Assembly (NCBI GenBank): GCA_013152825.1
Contig: JAADFP010000043.1
Span: forward strand, 1 to 10,594
Direction of reading: 5' to 3'
DNA length: 10,594 nucleotides
DNA from: Caldisericota bacterium
GTDB lineage: Bacteria > CAIJMQ01 > JAADFP01
Position numbers and translations under genes: made by a program
Notes under the pieces: generated by a model
The model's database searches: none
What the model saw: the letters and a program-made list of their open reading frames with translations, nothing else
Told to the model about the DNA's origin: nothing
Shown here: positions 6,397 through 10,594 of the stretch, in pieces
How the letters are laid out: each line of letters opens with the position of its first letter
How positions within the stretch are numbered: the first letter of the stretch is position 1

Positions 6397-7311
6397 ATGA
6401 GAGAACGCAAAGTAGGAAAACTGTCGAGTAGTCCTGTTATAAAGCGTCATCCTGCAAACCCAATTCTTACTGCTGAAGATATACCTTACCCTGCCACGTT
6501 AGTGTTTAACCCTGGGGTTACAAAATTTAAAGGAAAATACGTAATGTTATTTCGGAACGACTATGGCTCAGCAGCAGAAAAACGGCTGGAGGGAACTAAC
6601 CTGGGGCTTGCCTTTAGTGAAGACGGCATAAAATGGGAGGTCTTACCTGAACCGTTCATTGATTGGAAAGATGAAGAAGTTTTTTGTGTTAATGATCCCC
6701 GTCTAATAGTAATGGAAGATAAATGCTATATAACTATGGCAGTAATTACCCGTCACGGCATAAGAGGAGCCATTGGGGTAACGGAAAACTTTGAAAAATT
6801 TGACCTCATAAGTATGACTGTACCTGATAACCGCAATTTAATTCTTTTTCCGGAAAAATTCAATAATATGTATCTCCGCCTTGAGCGTCCCTTCACAATT
6901 TACGGCAGGGAAGGCAGGGAGCTTTTTGATATCTGGGTCTCGGATTCTCCTGACCTAAAGTACTGGGGAAACTCAGAATTACTGCTGACAGTAGAAGATG
7001 TTCCCTTTGCTAATACAAAAATTGGTCCTGGCACGCCTCTCTTAAAGACAGAAAAAGGATGGCTTACCATTTTTCATGCAGTGGACTTTGATCCCTCGCG
7101 GGGGAAAAATGGCTGGGAAGAAAAATGGCAGAAACGTTATACCGCAGGAGTGATGTTACTTGACCTGGAAAATCCCCGCCAGGTAATAGGTCTTTATAAA
7201 CAGCCTCTTATTGCTCCAGAGGCAGAGTACGAGATAACCGGTGGCTATCGTAATAATGTTATTTTTCCCACCGGTATCATACTTGAAGATTCGAAGATTC
7301 CGGAGAAGTAA
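6397..7311 (+). CDS. GH130-family mannoside phosphorylase-like protein, frameshifted near its C-terminus
   Basis: GH130 enzymes phosphorolyse beta-mannosides to mannose 1-phosphate; some members are hydrolases. The five-bladed beta-propeller start KRHPANPIL, LAFSEDGIKWE and NDPRL (99-103; D100 fits the catalytic Asp) are visible. So are FPEK, RLERP, GPGTPLLKTEKGWL and HAVDFDPSRGKNGWEEKWQK, then RYTAGVMLLDLENP and GGYRNNVIFPTGIILEDS. There is no signal peptide, so it should be cytoplasmic. AGGAGGT at 6385-6391 fixes the ATG. After EDS the frame runs into KIPEK and a stop at 7309-7311, whereas relatives continue with a conserved YYGAADT segment. That segment is present in another frame just downstream (7301-7409), after an exact 8-bp duplication. 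The intact protein would have 334 residues. Whether the shortened product works is unknown; the lost tail closes the last propeller blade. Confidence 0.88.
   Translation: MRERKVGKLSSSPVIKRHPANPILTAEDIPYPATLVFNPGVTKFKGKYVMLFRNDYGSAAEKRLEGTNLGLAFSEDGIKWEVLPEPFIDWKDEEVFCVNDPRLIVMEDKCYITMAVITRHGIRGAIGVTENFEKFDLISMTVPDNRNLILFPEKFNNMYLRLERPFTIYGREGRELFDIWVSDSPDLKYWGNSELLLTVEDVPFANTKIGPGTPLLKTEKGWLTIFHAVDFDPSRGKNGWEEKWQKRYTAGVMLLDLENPRQVIGLYKQPLIAPEAEYEITGGYRNNVIFPTGIILEDSKIPEK
7285..7300 (+). repeat. 8-bp tandem duplication GAAGATTC x2 inside GH130 gene
   Basis: Two exact adjacent copies of GAAGATTC (7285-7292 and 7293-7300). Removing one copy restores GAA GAT TCC GGA GAA GTA, that is EDSGEV, and opens the frame to 7409. 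The duplication is therefore the direct cause of the frameshift. Confidence 0.9.
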
Positions 7312-7409
7312 AAATCTACTATGGTGCGGCAGACACTGTGGTGTGTTTAGCTACGGCTCATATAAATGAACTTTTACAGCTTTGCCAGACTCCAGGGGGG
7401 ACTATTTAA
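7301..7409 (+). pseudogene. Displaced C-terminal exon-like tail of the GH130 gene
   Basis: In the frame set by GAA at 7293, this stretch encodes SGEV, then KIYYGAADTVVCLATAHINE, then LLQLCQTPGGTI and TAA at 7407-7409. The YYGAADT and LATA(H/D) pattern is the usual end of GH130 proteins of this subgroup. It has no start or ribosome site of its own, so it is untranslated unless frameshifting occurs or the duplication is lost. Its restored stop overlaps the stop of the convergent SGNH gene within TTTAAA. Confidence 0.85.
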
Positions 7410-8473
7410 AGCTGCTTAGTTGCCCGTAAATATTTCCTGATTACTTTAGAAAGGTTGAGAGCGATTTCTTCCATTCCCGAAGGTGAAGGGTGTACAAGAT
7501 CAGAAGTTAGTTGTGAGACTTTTCCCAAAATTTCTTTTCCATCAATATGAATTAACTTGGGCATATTTAAATTTTCGACTATGTTTCTTACTATTTCCCT
7601 GAATTTGTCCTGTTTTGTGGAAGAAGAATCAAAATCCCAGCGGCAGAGAAACAAATCAATACAAAACACCCATTTATCAGGATGAGATTCTGCAATTTTC
7701 CTTATGAAGTATTCAACTGTCTTTCTAAATTCTTTCACCTCAAAACCTGCTGCAAGCATGTTAATTCCTATTTCCAGAGTGGCAAAATCCCAGTCGCATC
7801 TTTCTGCTATATAATCAGCCATCTGCTTTTCACAATAAGCGCCTCCTCCGAACCCCAGGTTTATCAAATCTACCCCAAGCATTTGAGCAATTCTCATAAC
7901 ATAACTTCCGGTGGGCCTCATTGCTAATGACCCATGGGTAATAGATGATCCGTAGGCAAGATATTTCTTCCCCGGGCTTTGATTTTTCCTTGGTGGACTT
8001 ATATCTCCCTGGATATCGAGCAATTCTATAGGAAATTTATAAGGCAGAATCACCCGGGTAAGGTAAGGATCAAAGGGTAAGTCGAACTTCTTCGTTAGGC
8101 AACACAAAGACTCCATGTTATCCGGATGGGATACAATAATTTCTGTGGGTTCAGTGTATACACAATGCCAGGAAATTTGAAAATTACCCTGAAATACTTC
8201 CAGAATGGCGGGGACTTTTTCCACAGTTCTTAAAACAACTTTAGCAGAGCCTTTTTCCACGTTAAAACGTATTTCGCATCCTCCTGGAGTAAGGGCCATT
8301 TTTTTTGCATCTTCATTAAGTGTAACTCTTAAGTTATCAGGAATTCTACATATTATTTTACCCTGTTGCATACTATCAAAAGAAGAGCCATGGACCCCAG
8401 TCCACGGGGCACCAGAATCCTCAGGGGAAAGTAATTCTGTTACATTGTACAACTCTGCATTTTTATAAATCAT
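7406..8473 (-). CDS. Two-domain SGNH/GDSL-family esterase or acylhydrolase
   Basis: A 355-residue protein. The N-terminal half (about 1-155) looks like a beta-rich accessory domain. The C-terminal half is an SGNH hydrolase: block I YGSSITHG (174-181) with probable nucleophile Ser177, block II NLGFGGGAY, block III EIGIN with Asn238, and block V DLVHPS with Asp325 and His328. The full Ser-Gly-Asn-His set is therefore present. Such two-domain enzymes often remove acetyl or other acyl groups from carbohydrates. No signal peptide is visible, so the product appears cytoplasmic. AGGAGGT at 8479-8485 sits well before the ATG and fixes the start. The gene is convergent with GH130. Both carbohydrate-related products could act on the same imported or recycled glycan, but opposite strands mean separate transcription. 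The exact ester substrate cannot be read. Confidence 0.86.
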   Translation of the reverse strand: MIYKNAELYNVTELLSPEDSGAPWTGVHGSSFDSMQQGKIICRIPDNLRVTLNEDAKKMALTPGGCEIRFNVEKGSAKVVLRTVEKVPAILEVFQGNFQISWHCVYTEPTEIIVSHPDNMESLCCLTKKFDLPFDPYLTRVILPYKFPIELLDIQGDISPPRKNQSPGKKYLAYGSSITHGSLAMRPTGSYVMRIAQMLGVDLINLGFGGGAYCEKQMADYIAERCDWDFATLEIGINMLAAGFEVKEFRKTVEYFIRKIAESHPDKWVFCIDLFLCRWDFDSSSTKQDKFREIVRNIVENLNMPKLIHIDGKEILGKVSQLTSDLVHPSPSGMEEIALNLSKVIRKYLRATKQL

Positions 8474-8642
8474 AACTTACCTCCTGTAATACTTAATTTA
8501 AAGAGTTTCCCCCACTTATTAAATGGCCCTGCTTTTGAAAAAGGGCGCAAAAATAGAATTGGCGGTGAGGCTGATTGGAGTTGTAAATGCGGTGTTTTAC
8601 CAGGCAGTAGCGAAAGATATAAAGCATAGCAAAAAAAGAGTA

Positions 8643-8718
<76 letters not shown>

Positions 8719-8771
8719 ACTTATTAAAAGCTCAATATATTCACGGCTTTTCTTCCGTTTTATTTTCCACT

Positions 8772-8780
8772 ATTATATCA
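8772..8780 (-). promoter_or_regulatory. Extended -10 promoter for tRNA-Pro
   Basis: On the minus strand TGA-TATAAT is a perfect -10 hexamer with the extended TGn element. It lies about 55 bases upstream of the tRNA 5' end. The -35 region at 17 bases spacing reads GTGGAA, a poor match, which an extended -10 can tolerate. Transcription would start near 8765, leaving a leader of about 45 bases. Confidence 0.5.
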
Positions 8781-8868
8781 TTGCTAAAACTTTTTTCCAC
8801 TTTTTTATTACCCATATTTATCCCAAAAATCATTAGGAGTCAATAGATAGGATCGAATAGAGGAGAAG

Positions 8869-8886
8869 AATGGGGCAAGTCCCATT
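8869..8886 (+). other. Hairpin followed by T-run (terminator-like or REP-like)
   Basis: AATGGG-GCAAGT-CCCATT is a 6-bp stem with a 6-base loop, and the T's continue to 8889. On the plus strand this has the form of a weak intrinsic terminator, but no plus-strand gene ends here. It may instead be a REP-type palindrome. Confidence 0.3.
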
Positions 8887-8913
8887 TTTCCTGTAAAAAG
8901 GGAGAGTCTCTTT

Positions 8914-9033
8914 TTATGAAGCATTTACAGCCTCCATTCCCTTTTCTCCCTTAACTTCTATTCCCGGCACTCTCCGGAGTGCGTTTATTTGAGCAATTTC
9001 TTTTTCTTCCAGCGGTCTGCAGTTTTTACAGTG
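8914..9033 (-). pseudogene. Possible C-terminal gene fragment, unidentified
   Basis: This minus-strand stretch reads HCKNCRPLEEKEIAQINALR, then RVPGIEVKGEKGMEAVNAS and a stop. Its composition is protein-like, with a CxxC pair and a charged helix-like segment, unlike the repeat peptides beside it. Upstream the frame passes straight into the palindromic repeat at 9044-9063 and low-complexity DNA, so any original gene body is missing or was displaced by the repeat. I do not recognise the family. It could also be a chance open frame. Confidence 0.22.
8967..8982. repeat. Perfect hairpin GCACTC-TCCG-GAGTGC
   Basis: A 6-bp inverted repeat with a 4-base loop, followed on the plus strand by GTTTATTT. 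It may be structural, or it may be a chance palindrome within the putative gene fragment, where it encodes part of NALRRVP. Confidence 0.35.
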
Positions 9034-9043
9034 AAGGATATGG

Positions 9044-9063
9044 ATTCCTGCTTTCGCAGGAAT
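9044..9063. repeat. dRS3-like palindromic repeat ATTCCTGC-TTTC-GCAGGAAT
   Basis: An 8-bp perfect inverted repeat around a 4-base centre, followed by GAC. On the minus strand the extended element reads as VIPAKAGIHI, the peptide signature of a palindromic repeat scattered through many bacterial genomes. It is similar in form to the Neisseria dRS3 element (ATTCC...GGAAT), which serves as an insertion site for filamentous phage there. Only one copy lies in this window, so repetition elsewhere is inferred from knowledge of the motif. Confidence 0.7.
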
Positions 9064-9090
9064 GACAAAAAGGGGGATGCAGGAGAAGGA

Positions 9091-9106
9091 GGCACAAAGG
9101 CACAGA
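9091..9106 (+). repeat. Short 8-bp direct repeat GGCACAAA/GGCACAGA
   Basis: Two adjacent 8-base units differing at one position, followed by a more diverged GGAGAGAC. Purine-rich tracts of this wording recur in intergenic DNA of several environmental bacteria. The complementary strand reads as LCAFV/LCLCA-like peptides in short spurious frames. Confidence 0.5.
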
Positions 9107-9154
9107 GGAGAGACGGGTGGGGGAGGACGGTAAACGGAGGACGAGCAACGTTTC

Positions 9155-9172
9155 TCCCGATGGATGTCGGGA
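9155..9172. repeat. Hairpin TCCCGA-TGGATG-TCGGGA
   Basis: A perfect 6-bp inverted repeat with a 6-base loop. There is no T-run on either side, so it is not a standard terminator. It is probably one of the palindromic repeats that fill this region. Confidence 0.45.
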
Positions 9173-9254
9173 CGCAACCGCAACCGATTACCATTAGCCG
9201 GTAGTTAGTAGTTAAGAAAATTCCCTATTTTGCCCTGTCGCCACATGTTGGGAG

Positions 9255-9280
9255 GACAGGCAGGGATGACAGGTAGGGCA
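9255..9280 (+). repeat. 13-bp imperfect direct repeat
   Basis: GACAGGCAGGGAT is followed at once by GACAGGTAGGGCA, matching at 10 of 13 positions. It lies in the repeat-rich gap and no function is visible. Confidence 0.45.
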
Positions 9281-9361
9281 AGCGTGGGGGTAAATCCTAA
9301 AATCCAAAACCCTACACGCTAAACAAACTACAAAGTGCAAATCCAAAATTTTTCTCCCGGG

Positions 9362-9417
9362 AAACCAGGGGACTAGGATACCAAGGTACCAAGAAACCAG
9401 GATACCAAGAAACTAAT
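9362..9417 (+). repeat. 8-bp-period tandem array, seven units
   Basis: Seven consecutive 8-base units can be read without gaps: AAACCAGG, GGACTAGG, ATACCAAG, GTACCAAG, AAACCAGG, ATACCAAG, AAACTAAT. The core ACCARG is kept in five units, with decay at the second and last. The period is not a multiple of three. The array ends ten bases from the leuS stop, so it lies in the leuS 3' untranslated region on the minus strand (units there read like CTTGGTAT and CCTGGTTT). Confidence 0.75.
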
Positions 9418-9427
9418 TCACTGCTTA

Positions 9428-10594
9428 CTACTTCACCACCAGGTTGACCAGTTTATTTTTGACTACGATGAATTTTTCTATTTTCTTGCCGGAGAGGTAT
9501 TTTGCCATCTGGGGGAGGGAGAGGGTTTTTTCCCTTAGCTCCTCTTCTGTGATTCCTGGAGAAGCAGTGAATTTTCCCCTCACCTTGCCGTTTACCTGCA
9601 CTATGATGGTAATTTCTTCTTCTTTTGCCCACTGCTCTTCGTAGGCAGGCCAGGAAGTATCGAGGATAGAGGGGGAGTTGCCCATGCGTTGCCATAGTTC
9701 TTCCGTGATATGGGGGGCGAAAGGATGCAGGAGGCGCAGGAGAGTGCAGAGGGCAAATCTTAACACTTTTTTGTCTTCTGCTGTCTTTTCCTGGAAGGAA
9801 TATATCTGGTTCAAGAATTCCATTAGCTGGGCAATGGCAGTATTAAACCGGAACCCTTCCATCTGGTGGGTAATATTTTTGATTACTCTATGGGTAAACC
9901 TAAACAGGGTTTTTCCTTCGGGAGAGCATTGGTCAATATCAATTTCCCCTTTTTCCTGGGTAAGATGAAGGGAGGAAATTACTTTGTTCCATATCCGGTT
10001 GAGAAATCTCCATTCTCCCTCAATGGCTCTATCATCCCATTCCACGTCTTTTTCCGGCGGTCCCATGAAAAGTATGTAGGTTCTCAGGGTGTCAGCCCCG
10101 TATTTCTCTATTAGTTCATCGGGACTTACCACGTTGCCCTTGGACTTGGACATCTTTGCTCCGTCCTTAACCACCATACCTTGGGTAAAGAGATTCTGGA
10201 AGGGTTCGGAGAAGTTTACCCACTCCAAATCTCTTAAGACTTTGGTGATAAAGCGGGAGTAGAGGAGATGGAGGATAGCGTGTTCCACACCCCCTATATA
10301 CTGATCAACCGGCAGCCACTGGTTCACGTCTTTCGGCTCAAAGGGTTTACTCTCCAGGTGAGGGTTAATGTATCGTAGGTAATACCAGGAAGAGTCCACA
10401 AAGGTATCCAGGGTATCAGTCTCCCTCCTGGCGGGGCTTTTGCAGCGAGGGCAGGTAGTCTCTACAAATTCTTTTACGTATTTCAGGGGGGATTCCCCGG
10501 TGGGGGTAAATTCTACTTTTTCCGGGAGTATAACCGGTAAATCATTTTCTGGTACAGGGACAATGCCGCATTTCTGGCAGTAGATTATAGGAAT
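9428..10594 (-). CDS. leuS: Leucyl-tRNA synthetase, C-terminal part, truncated by window edge
   Basis: LeuRS charges tRNA-Leu with leucine in the cytoplasm. The frame is open to the last base and gives 388 residues, a little under half of a normal bacterial LeuRS, so the start lies beyond the window. The ATG at 10399 is internal: the codons before it read TDTLDTFV, in frame with DSSWYYLRY. The fragment begins in the zinc-binding insertion (YCQKCG...TTCPRCKS). It continues with DQYIGGVEHAILHLLYSRF and the second class I signature KMSKSKGNVVSPDELIEKYG, then the anticodon-binding helical domain. It ends in the bacterial C-terminal domain IIVQVNGKVRGKF and a final FIVVKNKLVNLVVK. All essential elements in this part are intact. 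The stop is TAG at 9428-9430, and no convincing terminator follows before the 8-bp tandem array. Confidence 0.98.
   Translation of the reverse strand: MPIIYCQKCGIVPVPENDLPVILPEKVEFTPTGESPLKYVKEFVETTCPRCKSPARRETDTLDTFVDSSWYYLRYINPHLESKPFEPKDVNQWLPVDQYIGGVEHAILHLLYSRFITKVLRDLEWVNFSEPFQNLFTQGMVVKDGAKMSKSKGNVVSPDELIEKYGADTLRTYILFMGPPEKDVEWDDRAIEGEWRFLNRIWNKVISSLHLTQEKGEIDIDQCSPEGKTLFRFTHRVIKNITHQMEGFRFNTAIAQLMEFLNQIYSFQEKTAEDKKVLRFALCTLLRLLHPFAPHITEELWQRMGNSPSILDTSWPAYEEQWAKEEEITIIVQVNGKVRGKFTASPGITEEELREKTLSLPQMAKYLSGKKIEKFIVVKNKLVNLVVK

Larger units (their letters stand above)
8720..9427. other. Repeat-rich intergenic region without a convincing gene
   Basis: Between tRNA-Pro and leuS there are about 700 bases with no supported intact gene. 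The part next to the tRNA carries its promoter. From about 8867 onward the DNA is a patchwork of hairpins (8869-8886, 8967-8982, 9044-9063, 9155-9172), short direct repeats (9091-9106, 9255-9280), an A/C-rich stretch (about 9291-9350) and an 8-bp-period array (9362-9417). Open frames across it are short and made largely of repeat-derived peptides. A possible gene tail is noted separately. Confidence 0.7.

Noticed and set aside
8526..8546. GCCCT...AGGGC hairpin between tRNA-Pro and the SGNH gene as a terminator
   Set aside because: The stem is imperfect and no T-run follows on either strand.
8741..8815. A 24-residue minus-strand frame (MGNKKVEK...EEKP)
   Set aside because: It covers the tRNA promoter, has only a weak ribosome site and is A-rich by composition; a chance frame is more likely.
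8914..9183. An 89-residue minus-strand frame as an intact gene
   Set aside because: Its first half is built from the palindromic and GGCACA repeats (VIPAKAGIH, LCLCA peptides); only the last 39 residues look protein-like.
9362..9417. CRISPR array
   Set aside because: Units are 8 bases long with no spacers between them; it is a simple tandem repeat. No cas-like genes are present.
9428..10399. LeuS starting at the ATG at 10399
   Set aside because: The zinc-binding insertion and TLDTFV codons continue in frame to the window end; the ATG is internal.

Overview
The window looks like chromosomal DNA from an uncultivated, moderately AT-rich bacterium. Fmt and LeuS are of bacterial type, Shine-Dalgarno sites (AGGAGG/GGGAGG) are clear, and the tRNA lacks an encoded CCA. 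The repeat at 9044-9063, whose complementary strand reads VIPAKAGIH, and the 8-bp tandem arrays resemble intergenic repeats of some environmental candidate phyla. The phylum cannot be fixed from the sequence alone.

Layout. (1) 1-1200, plus strand: the 3' part of fmt, coupled through an ATGA overlap to a flavodoxin-like gene. (2) 1193-2050, minus strand: a decayed zone. It holds an uncharacterised small gene that seems frameshifted at its 5' end, and behind it the degenerate C-terminus of an amidohydrolase. (3) 2029-7409, plus strand: a glycan-related gene set. A well-led 8-codon minicistron overlaps the start of a radical SAM/SPASM enzyme, which is followed by a GT4 glycosyltransferase, a multi-membrane GT-C (GT39/ArnT-like) glycosyltransferase and a GH130 mannoside phosphorylase-like gene. 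The GH130 gene is broken near its 3' end by an exact 8-bp tandem duplication. (4) 7406-8473, minus strand: a two-domain SGNH/GDSL esterase, convergent with GH130. (5) 8644-8718, minus strand: tRNA-Pro(GGG) with an extended -10 promoter. (6) 8720-9427: no convincing gene; a mosaic of palindromes and short tandem repeats plus a possible gene tail. (7) 9428-10594, minus strand: the C-terminal part of leuS, running off the window.

Interpretation. The two glycosyltransferases and the radical SAM enzyme suggest synthesis or modification of an envelope glycan or glycoconjugate. GH130 and the SGNH esterase suggest processing or deacylation of mannose-containing glycans. Nothing here proves these genes act together. 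The clearest new observations are the 8-bp duplication in GH130, the minicistron in front of the radical SAM gene, the broken minus-strand genes at 1193-2016, and the 8-bp-period repeat beside leuS.
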